Counted from the stretch's first letter, positions 24,641-33,184 are shown. The stretch is DNA of 64,000 nucleotides from Chloroflexota bacterium (GCA_030603665.1 JAUVXJ010000004.1:186001-250000), one strand, 5' to 3'. Numbers and translations are program-made. The notes: generated from the sequence alone by a model not told the origin.

Positions 24641-24880
24641 ATGGGCTGCAGCCAGGCCCTTGGCGCGATGCACGGGCTGCATCAGGCTTCTGCTCTTACG
24701 GCTGCCAGTTGGCCGGAACCTGCTCCCGCGAGACGAGGCGGACCCGGATCGAGTATCCTCTAACTTCTGCTCCTGGCTTCTCTCGTCCCTCAGTTGCAGG
24801 CTCTGGCTGGCGACACCAGATCACATCTGAGGGAGATGGGTGCCGCCATCTCCTCACCTGTACCTCTTGAGGTGCCACAA

Positions 24881-26041
24881 ATGATCTACTTCGACAACGC
24901 GGCTACGTCCTGGCCGAAACCGACCGCGGTTCCCGAGGCCATGTCTCGTTTCATGCTGGCGGTGGGCGCCAATCCCGGGCGCTCAGCTCATCGTCTCTCC
25001 ATAGAGGCGGGCCGGATGGTGTATGAGACCCGCGAGGCTGTAGCGCGGCTCTTCAACCTGTCAGACCCGCTGCGTGTCGTTTTCGGTCTGAACGCAACCG
25101 AGGCTTTGAACCTGGCCCTGTGGGGCATACTGTGCCCCGGGGACCGTGTCCTTACCTCGAGCATGGAGCACAACTCGGTGATGCGACCGTTGCGTGCCCT
25201 GGAGCGCGAGCGCTCGGTGAAGGTCGACATCGTGCGCTGCTCATCTGAGGGGTTCCTGGATGCGGATGACGCGGAGGCAGCACTCCGGGCAGACACGAAG
25301 ATGATCGTCCTCAATCATGCGTCCAATGTAGTGGGAAGCGTGCTTCCGGTGGCTGAGGTGGGGCGTATCGCGAGAGAACACGATGTCTTGCTGCTGGTTG
25401 ATGCGGCGCAGACCGCAGGCGCCTATCCGCTGGATATGGGAGCCATGGCGATCGACCTATTGGCCTTCACCGGTCACAAGGCGCTCTTGGGACCTCAAGG
25501 TACGGGCGGGCTCTGTATCGGGGAGCGTGTGCAGGAGAATGAGATGCGTCCTCTGAAGCAGGGTGGTACGGGAAGCCGCTCGGCAAGCGAACAGCAGCCG
25601 TCGTTCATACCCGACATGTACGAAAGCGGGACGCCCAATACCGTGGGGCTGGCGGGGCTTGGAGCCGGCGTGCAATACGTCATTGACAGAGGTGTGGAGG
25701 AGATAAGAGCTCACGAGGTCCACTTGACTCGCGGGCTGATAGCCGGGCTGGTCGAGATACCTGGAGTGATCGTGTATGGGGGGCTCGATGCCGAGATGCA
25801 GACGGCGACCGTGTCTTTCAACATCGACGGGCTTGCTCCATCGGAAGTGGGGCTGATGCTCGACGAAGAGCACGGCACTATGAGCCGGGTAGGGCTCGAT
25901 TGTGCCCCAGCTGCCCATCGCACTATCGGCACGTTCCCCGTGGGCACAGTGAGGTTCAGTTTGGGCGCTCTGAGCACGACGGACGAGGTGGATGCTGCCG
26001 TGGAGGCGGTGAGGGAGATAGCAACGGGACGCGCGGCATGA
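24881..26041 (+). CDS. cysteine desulfurase/selenocysteine lyase-like class V aminotransferase
   Basis: A 386-residue PLP enzyme. It starts MIYFDNAATSWPKP and contains ATEALNLALWG, the aspartate DAAQTAGAYP, the PLP lysine in FTGHKALLGPQGTGG, and a Cys in VGLDCAPAAH that fits the catalytic loop. It matches the NifS/CsdB-like subfamily (am_tr_V type) often found beside yedF and selD. The start at 24881 is chosen for the GAGGTG site and the intact N-terminus; an upstream frame from 24794 is not conserved in character. Likely supplies selenium or sulfur from (seleno)cysteine; the selenium role is inferred from context. Confidence 0.9.
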   Translation: MIYFDNAATSWPKPTAVPEAMSRFMLAVGANPGRSAHRLSIEAGRMVYETREAVARLFNLSDPLRVVFGLNATEALNLALWGILCPGDRVLTSSMEHNSVMRPLRALERERSVKVDIVRCSSEGFLDADDAEAALRADTKMIVLNHASNVVGSVLPVAEVGRIAREHDVLLLVDAAQTAGAYPLDMGAMAIDLLAFTGHKALLGPQGTGGLCIGERVQENEMRPLKQGGTGSRSASEQQPSFIPDMYESGTPNTVGLAGLGAGVQYVIDRGVEEIRAHEVHLTRGLIAGLVEIPGVIVYGGLDAEMQTATVSFNIDGLAPSEVGLMLDEEHGTMSRVGLDCAPAAHRTIGTFPVGTVRFSLGALSTTDEVDAAVEAVREIATGRAA

Positions 26042-26085
26042 GCCCGCCGGCCGGTGCCGTGGTCTCGTTGAGACGGAGGCTAGGC

Positions 26086-26682
26086 ATGAGAAGGCTAATT
26101 GACTGTCGTGGTCTGGCTTGCCCGCAGCCAGTGATTCAGACGAAGAAGGCTATGTCAGAGGAGGAGCAGATCACGACCATAGTGGATAACGATGCCGCTG
26201 TGACGAACGTGTCGCGAATGGCAGGGAAAGAAGGCTTTGCGGTTGACGTGGAGGAGAGGGAGGATGGGATCTACCTGGATCTGACGAGGATAGGCGCGGC
26301 GCCACAGACCGAGTCCACTTCGTATGCGCTGGCGGAGGGCTCAACCGGTCCCCTGGTGGTGCTCATCCCCAGCGATGGCATGGGACGGGGTGACGAAGAG
26401 TTGGGGAGCATCCTCATACGCTCGTTTCTCCACACCCTCAACGAGGTGGAACCAGTGCCCGACACTATCGTCTTTCTCAATGCGGGAGTCAAGCTGACCG
26501 TCGAGGGCTCCCTGGTGCTCGAGGATCTGCAAACCCTGGAGGGCAAAGGCGTGGAGATTCTGGCCTGTGGGACTTGCCTTGGCCATTTCGCGCTGAAGGA
26601 CAAGATCGCCGTGGGCCAGGTATCCAACATGTACTCCATTGCGGAGACGTTGCTGGGAGCAGGCAAGGTGGTCGCTCTCTAG
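26086..26682 (+). CDS. yedF: YedF-type selenium metabolism protein
   Basis: A 198-residue protein. Residues 1-70 are a TusA/SirA domain with the CPxP motif (CRGLACPQPVIQTKKA), whose Cys carries persulfide or perselenide. Residues about 85-198 are a DsrE-like domain (PLVVLIPSDGMGRGDEELG, ILACGTCLGHFALKD) with a further Cys pair. This two-domain architecture is the YedF family that tracks with selenium use. ATG at 26086 with GGAGG 6 bp upstream. It sits 44 bp after the desulfurase and 10 bp before the DUF3343 gene: a compact transfer module. Confidence 0.9.
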   Translation: MRRLIDCRGLACPQPVIQTKKAMSEEEQITTIVDNDAAVTNVSRMAGKEGFAVDVEEREDGIYLDLTRIGAAPQTESTSYALAEGSTGPLVVLIPSDGMGRGDEELGSILIRSFLHTLNEVEPVPDTIVFLNAGVKLTVEGSLVLEDLQTLEGKGVEILACGTCLGHFALKDKIAVGQVSNMYSIAETLLGAGKVVAL

Positions 26683-26692
26683 GAGATGTGGC

Positions 26693-26920
26693 ATGGCGGA
26701 ATCGGAGTGCAGTGTCTTCCTGTTCTCCTCGACCAGCGCTGCCATCCGCGCGGAGAAGCTCGCCATGGAGTCAGACTTCAAGGTGAAGCTGATCCCGGTG
26801 CCGAGGCATCTGAGCTCAGACTGCGGTGTGTGCCTGAGATGCGACTCGGCGGAAGTCGACGCGATACGCTCGCTGCTGGAGAGCTCACGGGTGGAGTGGG
26901 AGAACGTCCGCAGATTGTGA
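26693..26920 (+). CDS. DUF3343 putative Se/S carrier protein
   Basis: A 75-residue protein with the DUF3343 (Se/S carrier-like) pattern: VFLFSSTSAAIRAEKLA at the N-terminus, VKLIPVPRHLSSDCGVCLRCD with closely spaced cysteines in the middle. Members occur next to cysteine desulfurase-like and YedF genes. AGGAG precedes the ATG by 7 bp. Likely hands selenium on to SelD or a labile-selenium enzyme; inference. Confidence 0.88.
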   Translation: MAESECSVFLFSSTSAAIRAEKLAMESDFKVKLIPVPRHLSSDCGVCLRCDSAEVDAIRSLLESSRVEWENVRRL

Positions 26921-26980
26921 GGGAGGCGCGAGGGGTCACAGCCTGGGATTTGTTGCCGCGTGGAGGTGACTCCGGCCCTG

Positions 26981-27480
26981 CTACTGCTCCGACCGGTGCT
27001 GCCCGTCGTCTTCGGGCGGGTGGATGAAGCAGGACGGGTCTTCGGCCAGGTAGTCGCCGGTGATGGCCCAGTCGCGTCCTCGGCAGCCGCCGCAGAGCCG
27101 TCTGTATTCGCACTCGCCGCACTGGCCTTTGAGAAGTTGCTCTCGTCGCCTGAGGTCATGGAAGACGGGTGCGGTGCTCCAGATACTGGCGAAGGGCTTC
27201 TCTCGCACGCTGCCGCAGCTTACCTCGATGAACGGGCACGGCCACACATCGCCGTTGGGTTTGATGTAGACGAAGCCGCGCGCAGCGGAGCACCCGTGGA
27301 ACACCGCTTCTCCCAGTCGCAGGAGTGGCCCGCCGCTGATGCGAGCTCGCTGGAGAAGGAAAGGCCAGTACTGTGGACCCGCCACTGGCTCCATGATGGC
27401 GTGAGTCACGCGCTGGGCTTCCGCCATGAAGTGGATCAGGCGCTCGTTGGCGCCCAGGTCGAGGGCGGCTGGCGCGCACG
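26981..27480 (-). pseudogene. radical SAM/SPASM protein, 3' remnant
   Basis: About 165 residues of a radical SAM maturase C-terminus. A SPASM-type region is clear: GFVYIKPNGDVWPCPFIEV, GSVREKPFASIW, then GQCGECEYRRLCGGCRGR and AITGDYLAEDPSCF, holding the auxiliary Fe-S cysteines. The N-terminal barrel with CxxxCxxC is missing: upstream frames to about 27685 do not make a plausible protein. It is convergent with the DUF3343 gene. Best read as a decayed gene; a frameshifted sequence is the alternative. Confidence 0.6.
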
Positions 27481-27770
27481 ATGACCTCGATCTGGGACAG
27501 GGCGAGTCCCCCGCAGGTTTCCAGGCGATAGGGTTAGTCCCTGCTTTCCACTCCGTCGCCCTCATGCTAAGTGCACGAGGATCGGCACCTGGCTGGCATC
27601 CGCAGACTCCAAAAAGGTGCTTTGGACAATGTGGCTTTGTTATGACGTACTCGCAGCCCGTGCGCTTGGTCCACGTCACCAACATGACAAAGACAAGGTG
27701 GCGCAGCTGGAGGACCAGACCCCGGATCCAGGAGTTCGCAGGTCACTTGGTGGACACGGCTTGCAGGTGT

Positions 27771-27799
27771 TTGAATCGACAGAGGCCGTCCGGTATAAT
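27771..27799 (+). promoter_or_regulatory. promoter of the DUF362-SDR-selD operon
   Basis: TTGAAT, 17-bp spacer, TATAAT, about 105 bp upstream of the DUF362 start. Confidence 0.75.
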
Positions 27800-27904
27800 C
27801 AATAAGGGTGGGTCAAGCGGTGATGCGGAGTAGGATAGCCGGGAGGCGGCGCACCAGGCGAGCAGTCTTGAGCTGCGGCCAGGTGCTTTCGGGAGGTGAC
27901 AGTT

Positions 27905-28843
27905 GTGGCCGTTTCTGATACGGTGAGAGGGTTGTACCACCTCTTTGCCGATAGGAAGCCGGGCGATCTCGAGACGAGGCCGCCCAAGCACCGGAACAAG
28001 GCCTTGTGGCTAGAGGACGGGGTGCCCGTGGTCAGCAAGGTGCACGTCTCCGGCGACGTGAAACCGGCTGTCGAGCAGTGCCTCGAGTTGCTGGGTGGCC
28101 TGGACCGGGCAATCCACGGCGGAGAGAAGGTGCTGGTCAAGCCCAACTTCAATAGCCCGGACCCCTTCCCTGGTTCCACGGACCTTGGCTTTCTCCGAGC
28201 CGCTCTGGAACTTCTCGAGGACACCGGAGCAGAGATCATCGTGGGCGAGAGCGCCGGTGGGCTCTGGAGGCCCACCCGAAACACAGCGGCCAAACTGGGC
28301 GCGCTTGATTTGCTCGAGGATATGGGCATTGAGTTCGTGGCCTTCGATGCCGGAGAGACGGATTGGGTGGAGGTCGCCATCGAGGGGCAGTACCTGCGCT
28401 CAGTGACCGTTCCCAAGCTGGCCTACGAGGCTGATAGAGTGGTTGTCCTACCCTGCATGAAGACGCACAAGTTCGCGCGGTTCACCGTTTCGCTCAAGCT
28501 GGCCATGGGGTTCGTGCACCCCGCGGATCGTCTGGCGTTCCACGTGAGGGATCTGGAACAGAAGGTAGCCGAGATCAATCTATTCCGGCAGCCCGACCTG
28601 ATCATCATGGACGGTCGCAAGGCCTTCGTGTCTGGTGGTCCGGAGACGGGCGAACTGGTGGAACCTGGGATCATCATGGCCTCTGGAGACATGGTGGCCA
28701 TGGACCTCGAGGCCCTCAAGGTTCTACAGGCCTATCCGGCGGACAACCGGTTGGACGGGGATCCCCTCGGATCGTCGCAGATCGCCACCGCGCTGAAGCA
28801 TGGGCTGACCGCCGCCGGTGGTGCCTACAAGGTGGTGGAATGA
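27905..28843 (+). CDS. DUF362 domain protein
   Basis: A 312-residue protein matching DUF362: GEKVLVKPNFNSPDPFPGS, IIVGESAGG, VVVLPCMKTHKFARFTVSLK and DLIIMDGRKAF. The terminal ferredoxin of some members is absent. Function of the family is unknown; links to Fe-S and flavin metabolism are suggested but not shown. GTG at 27905 is chosen because GGAGGTGA lies 5 bp before it. The stop overlaps the start of the next gene (ATGA), showing translational coupling. Confidence 0.85.
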   Translation: MAVSDTVRGLYHLFADRKPGDLETRPPKHRNKALWLEDGVPVVSKVHVSGDVKPAVEQCLELLGGLDRAIHGGEKVLVKPNFNSPDPFPGSTDLGFLRAALELLEDTGAEIIVGESAGGLWRPTRNTAAKLGALDLLEDMGIEFVAFDAGETDWVEVAIEGQYLRSVTVPKLAYEADRVVVLPCMKTHKFARFTVSLKLAMGFVHPADRLAFHVRDLEQKVAEINLFRQPDLIIMDGRKAFVSGGPETGELVEPGIIMASGDMVAMDLEALKVLQAYPADNRLDGDPLGSSQIATALKHGLTAAGGAYKVVE

Positions 28844-29826
28844 CCATTCTCGTCACTGGCGGCGCAGGGTTCATCGGCGGGAAGCTTGTGAGGAGCCTGC
28901 TGGCCAGGGGAGAGAAGGTCAGGGTTCTGGATCTGGGGACGAGCCGGACGGGGCATCTGGCGAGACTCGGCGCGGAGGTGGTTCAGGGAGACATCCTGAG
29001 TCCTAAGGACGTGGAAGCGGCTCTGGAGGGCTGCGATCGCCTGTTTCACGTGGCGGCGCTGTTCCGGATGTGGCAGCCCGACACGATGAGCTACTATGCG
29101 GTCAACGTCGAGGGCACCAGGAACGTCCTGCAGAGCGCCCTGAAGATGCGGGTCAAGCGAGTTGTACACACCAGCTCCGCGGTGACCATCGGCGAAGCCC
29201 AGGGCCAGCTGGGCGAGGAGCATACCGTCCATAGAGGGTACTTCCTCTCGGACTATGAGAGGTCGAAGTACCTTGGTGAACAGGTAGCCTTGGAGGTGTG
29301 CGAGCGGGGGCTTCCGCTGGTGGTGGTGAATCCCACGAGCGTCTACGGGCCTGGTCAGACCAGCCACATGACGGACGCACTTGCGCGCTTCTTGAACGGA
29401 CGGCTACCTGCCGTAATCGACGCCAGGCTGAACTTCACCTACATCGACGATGTGGTCAAGGGACATATCTCAGCTATGGAGAAGGGGCAGGTAGGGGAGC
29501 GGTATATCCTGGGCGGTGACAATGCCTCGCTCTCGGAGTTTCTCGGTCGTGGGGCTGAGATCGCTGGCGTCCCGCGGAAGCCTCGCCAGGTTCCGGCGTG
29601 GCTGGTGAGGACTGTCGCACGGATACTGCACGTGGTATCCCTCGCGACGAAGCGGCGACCGTGGGTCTCTCTCGACGAGGCCAGGACTGCTTCGCATAGC
29701 TTCATCTTCGACACCAGTAGAGCACGAGAGGAACTGGGACTGGAGTGGATTCGGTTGCGGGTGGGACTGGAGAGAACGGTGAGTTGGCTGCGGGAGGAAG
29801 GACTGATAGGTGGCGCCTCCTGGTAG
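28840..29826 (+). CDS. NAD-dependent epimerase/dehydratase-like SDR
   Basis: A 328-residue extended SDR. Rossmann motif TGGAGFIGGKLV at the N-terminus, the HTSSAVTIGE stretch, YxxxK within DYERSKYLGE, and NPTSVYGPGQTS. Resembles dihydroflavonol-4-reductase/hopanoid-associated sugar epimerase-type enzymes; substrate unknown. Starts inside the DUF362 stop and precedes selD by 54 bp. A link to selenium is by context only. Confidence 0.88.
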   Translation: MTILVTGGAGFIGGKLVRSLLARGEKVRVLDLGTSRTGHLARLGAEVVQGDILSPKDVEAALEGCDRLFHVAALFRMWQPDTMSYYAVNVEGTRNVLQSALKMRVKRVVHTSSAVTIGEAQGQLGEEHTVHRGYFLSDYERSKYLGEQVALEVCERGLPLVVVNPTSVYGPGQTSHMTDALARFLNGRLPAVIDARLNFTYIDDVVKGHISAMEKGQVGERYILGGDNASLSEFLGRGAEIAGVPRKPRQVPAWLVRTVARILHVVSLATKRRPWVSLDEARTASHSFIFDTSRAREELGLEWIRLRVGLERTVSWLREEGLIGGASW

Positions 29827-29880
29827 CGAGCTTCTTGGATTGGCGAATGTTGGCTTAGTGGAAGGAACTGGAGGCAGAGC

Positions 29881-30936
29881 ATGAGCGCTGAGAGGGACTG
29901 GGCGCGGCTGACGAGCCTGACCGAGGCGGCGGGTTGAGCGGCCAAGAGGGGCCCTGAAGCCCTGGCGCAGGTCGTGCGCCCGCTAGCGGAGATATTCAAC
30001 CCCCAGGACTATCCAGACCTACTGGTTGGCTTGGAGACGGGGGACGACGCGGCTGTCTACAGGGTGAGGGATGATCTGGCCATCATCTTCACCACTGATT
30101 TCTTCACCCCTGTCGTGGACGACCCCTATGACTACGGGGCCATCGCTGCCGCCAATGCCATGAGCGACGTCTACGCCATGGGTGGAGAGGTAGTCCTGGC
30201 TCTCAACGTCTGCGGTTTTCCCAAGGAGATGCCGGCTGAGATCGTGTCCGAGATCCTGCGGGGTGGCGGCGAGAAAGTGGCCGAGGGGGGCGGGGTGATC
30301 GCAGGGGGGCATACCCTGGACGACGACGAGCCCAAGTACGGTCTGGCGGTGATAGGGTTCGTCCACCCGGACGAGGTGGCCACCAAGGTCGGAGCACGAC
30401 CGGGTGACGTGCTGTTCCTGACCAAGCGCCTCGGCGTGGGCATCATCACCACGGCGGGCAAGGGAGGGGTTGCCGAGGAGGCCCACCTGCGCGGGGCGGT
30501 GGAGCAGATGCTGCTGCTGAACCGGAAAGCGGCTCAGCTGATGAAGCAGGTGGAGTACCATGCCGTGACCGACATCACCGGCTTTGCCCTCATCGGCCAC
30601 TCCTACGAGGTGGCAGAACTGAGCGAGGTCACCCTGCGGTTCCACCTGGACAGCTTGCCCTTCCTCCCAGGGGCGACGCAGTACGCCGACGACTGGCTGT
30701 TCCCTGGCGGTTCGTCGTGCAACAAGGACGCCTACGAAAGCCACGTCAGTTTCGCCCCGGGAATAACGGACGAGTTGCAGATGCTGCTCTTCACGCCGGA
30801 GACCTCGGGCGGCCTGCTGATCTGCGTGGCCCCCGATGATGCGGACGCGCTGGCCGATCTTTTCGCCAGGGAAGGCCAGCCCTGCTGGGTTGTGGGGGAA
30901 GCCGTCGAGGGACCGGCTGCCATCGAGGTGGTCTAG
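29881..30936 (+). CDS. selD: selenophosphate synthetase with in-frame UGA selenocysteine
   Basis: A 351-residue SelD when the UGA at 29935-29937 (codon 19) is read as selenocysteine. The reading is MSAERDWARLTSLTEAAG, then U, then AAKRGPEALAQ: the canonical SelD catalytic G-(C/U)-x-x-K motif in frame with the rest. The remainder has VGLETGDDAAVYR, DDPYDYGAIAAANAMSDVYAMGG and GGHTLDDDEPKYG of the AIRS-like ATP-binding fold. It makes selenophosphate from selenide and ATP. Callers that stop at UGA would begin it at 29974 and lose the catalytic segment. It implies selA, selB and tRNA-Sec elsewhere in the genome. Confidence 0.93.
29935..29963 (+). promoter_or_regulatory. selenocysteine UGA and candidate bacterial SECIS
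   Basis: UGA codon, then 11-12 bases later a short stem GGGC/GCCC (plus a flanking G-U) around loop CCTGAA (29949-29962). Position fits a bacterial SECIS just 3' of UGA, but the stem is short and needs folding to confirm. Confidence 0.6.
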
Positions 30937-30975
30937 CGTGCCTTGAGGTAGTGTCCTACATTTGAGGGGAGGACG

Positions 30976-31737
30976 ATGCGCATCGCGGTCTTGGTTGACG
31001 TTCACGGGAATCTGCCTGCTCTGGAGGCGGTGCTGTCGCGTCTCGAGGACCAGGGCGGCTGCGACGAGATCTGGGTGCTGGGGGACCTGGCCGTCTTTGG
31101 ACCCTATCCCCGGCAGGTTCTGGAGCGACTTGCGGCCCTGCCAAACAAGCGCTTCGTGCAGGGCAACACCGATCGCTATCTCGCAACAGGACGGCGCCCG
31201 CCTCAGCAACTCGTCGAGGATGAGTCCCAGTGGAGCGGGATGATCTCACTGCTCGAGGAGCGGGATGCCAACTTCCTCTGGACCATTGGGCAACTGGAGT
31301 ACAAGTGGTACTCTTTCCTGAGCGAACTGCCATTCCAGCAAAGGCTCGACCTGCCCGGCTACGGTTCCATTGTCGGCGTTCACGGATCGCCCGTCAGTGA
31401 TGAGGTTGGGATCTGGGCAGAAACGACCGATAGCGATTTACGAGAGATGCTCTCCGGCACGGAGTGCAGGCTCCTGGTGTGTGGTCACACCCATCGCCCA
31501 CTGGATCGCTCCCTGGACGAGGCGAGAGTGATAAATGTGGGCAGCGTGGGACTCCCCCTGGACGGCGACAGGCGCGCCGCGTACGGCACCCTTGATCTGG
31601 AAAGAGGAGAGTGCGAGGTTGCTCTGCATCGCGTGGGGTACGATGTGGAAAGCGTCATCGACAAGCTGACCGAGTTGGGTCACCCAGCCGTCGACTGGGT
31701 GGGGAGCAGACTCCGTCTGGCAGCCAGCCCTAAGTAG
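30976..31737 (+). CDS. metallophosphoesterase, YfcE/MJ0936-like
   Basis: A 253-residue calcineurin-like phosphoesterase. Metal ligands: DVHGN (residues 8-12), GDLAVFGPYP, GNTDRY, a His in VGVHGSP and the terminal CGHTHRP. Cytoplasmic; substrate unknown, possibly nucleotide or phosphodiester. GGGGAGGACG precedes the ATG. Its last 39 codons have an 88 percent identical copy 9.97 kb downstream (41579-41695). Confidence 0.88.
   Translation: MRIAVLVDVHGNLPALEAVLSRLEDQGGCDEIWVLGDLAVFGPYPRQVLERLAALPNKRFVQGNTDRYLATGRRPPQQLVEDESQWSGMISLLEERDANFLWTIGQLEYKWYSFLSELPFQQRLDLPGYGSIVGVHGSPVSDEVGIWAETTDSDLREMLSGTECRLLVCGHTHRPLDRSLDEARVINVGSVGLPLDGDRRAAYGTLDLERGECEVALHRVGYDVESVIDKLTELGHPAVDWVGSRLRLAASPK
31609..31725 (+). 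repeat. 117-bp direct repeat, copy 1 (metallophosphoesterase 3' end)
   Basis: Ungapped match to 41579-41695 with about 14 mismatches by eye, same orientation. It lies in the intact gene, so it is the likely source copy. Confidence 0.85.
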
Positions 31738-31756
31738 GCACAGGGAGTACTGGCCG

Positions 31757-32443
31757 ATGCAGGTGGGCATCATCGCTGCGCTCAAAGAGGAGATCGAACC
31801 CCTAGTCGAGTCTATGCATGACGTGGAGACGTCCAAGTGGGGCAGGCGATCCGTTCATCAGGGTAGAATAGGCGCCAATCAGGTTGTGGCTGTGGCCGGT
31901 GGCGTGGGGAAGGTCAAGGCCGCGGCGTGCACTCAATACGTGATAGATCGCTTCTCGCTCGATGCTCTCATCTGCACAGGTGTTGCTGGAGCCGTCAATC
32001 CCCGGCTTCAAGCGGGCGACGTCGTTATCTCCGAGAAGACCCTGCAGCATGACTTCGACCCCGGCGATCCAGAACTCCTCAAGAAGTTCAGGAAGCGGTG
32101 GGTCCAGGCAGACGCGGGGCTAGTGAAGCTTGCTCTGCAAGCAGCGAAGCAGCTGAGTCTGGCTGACAGCTGCCACCCCGGGAAGGTGCTCACCGGGGAT
32201 CAGGCCATCGTCAGCCGGGAGAGACGCCAGTGGCTGTGGAAGACCTTCCGTGGGGACTGCGTGGACATGGAGAGCGCGGCGGTGGCCCAGGTCTGCCGGT
32301 TGAACGCAGTGCCCTGGGTCGTCGTGCGGGCCATCTCTGACTCCAGCGAAGAAGACAGCGTCGCTGAGTTCAGGAGGAATCTAAGGGAGGCGGCATCCTT
32401 GGCGGCCAGTCTGGTGGTGACTGCGACTGAGCGGATCCGATAG
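31757..32443 (+). CDS. mtnN: 5'-methylthioadenosine/S-adenosylhomocysteine nucleosidase
   Basis: A 228-residue MTAN-family enzyme: GIIAALKEEIEPL at the start, VAGGVGKVKAAACTQ, ICTGVAGAVNPRLQAGDVVIS, and CVDMESAAVAQVC with the catalytic Glu/Asp environment, ending VVVRAISDSS with the active-site Asp. It cleaves adenine from MTA, SAH or 5'-deoxyadenosine, recycling by-products of SAM enzymes. Nineteen bases after the phosphoesterase, likely the same transcript. Confidence 0.92.
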   Translation: MQVGIIAALKEEIEPLVESMHDVETSKWGRRSVHQGRIGANQVVAVAGGVGKVKAAACTQYVIDRFSLDALICTGVAGAVNPRLQAGDVVISEKTLQHDFDPGDPELLKKFRKRWVQADAGLVKLALQAAKQLSLADSCHPGKVLTGDQAIVSRERRQWLWKTFRGDCVDMESAAVAQVCRLNAVPWVVVRAISDSSEEDSVAEFRRNLREAASLAASLVVTATERIR

Positions 32444-32493
32444 AGATCCAGGATTGATTGAGGAAGACCAACACATGGCGATGCACGAGCACG

Positions 32494-33105
32494 CTAGTCG
32501 ACGCCGACCAGCCTAGCCAGGCTTGTCCAGAATCCTGCAGTGGGATACGCTATTCCGACACCCTCTTCGATCAACCTGGCGCCCTTTCTGGGAACGTAGG
32601 CGTGCACAACTTCGATGTCGACGATGTCGCCGACTCTGTAACGATTCAACTCAGCTATGGTTTCCTCGTCGTACCCTAGCTCCTCTGCGATAGCTCGCTT
32701 CTCGGCCTCGTCCTCACTCAATGCCTCGACCGCCAAGGATGTCCAGCCGATGGCAGCTCCTGCAGGGCTGTATCCACTGAAGGTGGCAGTTGAGGCAGGC
32801 CCAGGCACCTGCCCGGTCAGGTGTCGCCCGAGATCTTGGAGAGTGCGCCCCACACCTCGTAGATCGCGAAGTGTTCTCACAAACGGCGATTTCCACCATT
32901 CCGCAGGTTTGAAGGAACTGGTGTGCTCAGTTTTGGCATAGGACCCCTGATAGCTGTAAGCGCTTGCATGTAGGTTGTCCGAGAAGCTGTAGTCTCCCAG
33001 AACTCTGAACCAGAATGGATCCGCCCAGTCCTGACTGGTAGTGTCAGTGGGGTACTGGTCGAACCGCCCCGTGGGGGTCAGATGGGTGAAGGGGTGTTGT
33101 GGCAT
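32494..33105 (-). CDS. hypothetical protein, unrecognised
   Basis: About 203 residues; start set at the ATG at 33105 because an upstream in-frame ATG (33129) lies inside a terminator hairpin. The first half is rich in Tyr, Trp, Phe and Ser (DPFWFRVLGDYSFSDNLHAS, KPAEWWKSPFV), the second half is an ordinary globular sequence with an acidic helix and VGDIVDIEVVHAYVPRKGA. No signal peptide or membrane helix is evident. I do not recognise it. No strong ribosome site. It may be a 3' fragment of a longer protein. Confidence 0.45.
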   Translation of the reverse strand: MPQHPFTHLTPTGRFDQYPTDTTSQDWADPFWFRVLGDYSFSDNLHASAYSYQGSYAKTEHTSSFKPAEWWKSPFVRTLRDLRGVGRTLQDLGRHLTGQVPGPASTATFSGYSPAGAAIGWTSLAVEALSEDEAEKRAIAEELGYDEETIAELNRYRVGDIVDIEVVHAYVPRKGARLIEEGVGIAYPTAGFWTSLARLVGVD

Positions 33106-33110
33106 TTGCC

Positions 33111-33146
33111 AAAAGCACCTGCTCTGCACGCCTGCAGAGCAGGTGC
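33111..33146 (-). terminator. intrinsic terminator of the alkyl sulfatase gene
   Basis: Perfect 14-bp inverted repeat GCACCTGCTCTGCA / TGCAGAGCAGGTGC (33115-33128 and 33133-33146), loop of four, then TTTT on the minus strand. Lies 38 bp after the sulfatase stop. Confidence 0.9.
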
Positions 33147-33184
33147 AAGGTTATGACGTTTGCTCATCCTTTCATTAGTACATA

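Noticed and set aside
24325..24870. 181-residue plus-strand frame upstream of the desulfurase
   Set aside because: No recognisable motif; it covers the promoter and hairpin leader.
29974..30936. SelD as an N-terminally truncated or pseudogene
   Set aside because: The missing N-terminus is present in frame if the UGA is decoded; the flanking residues match the catalytic Sec/Cys motif and the new start has a normal spacing.
30019..31209. 396-residue minus-strand frame across selD and the phosphoesterase
   Set aside because: Spans two real genes on the opposite strand; low-complexity His/Gln-rich translation typical of antisense G/C-rich DNA.
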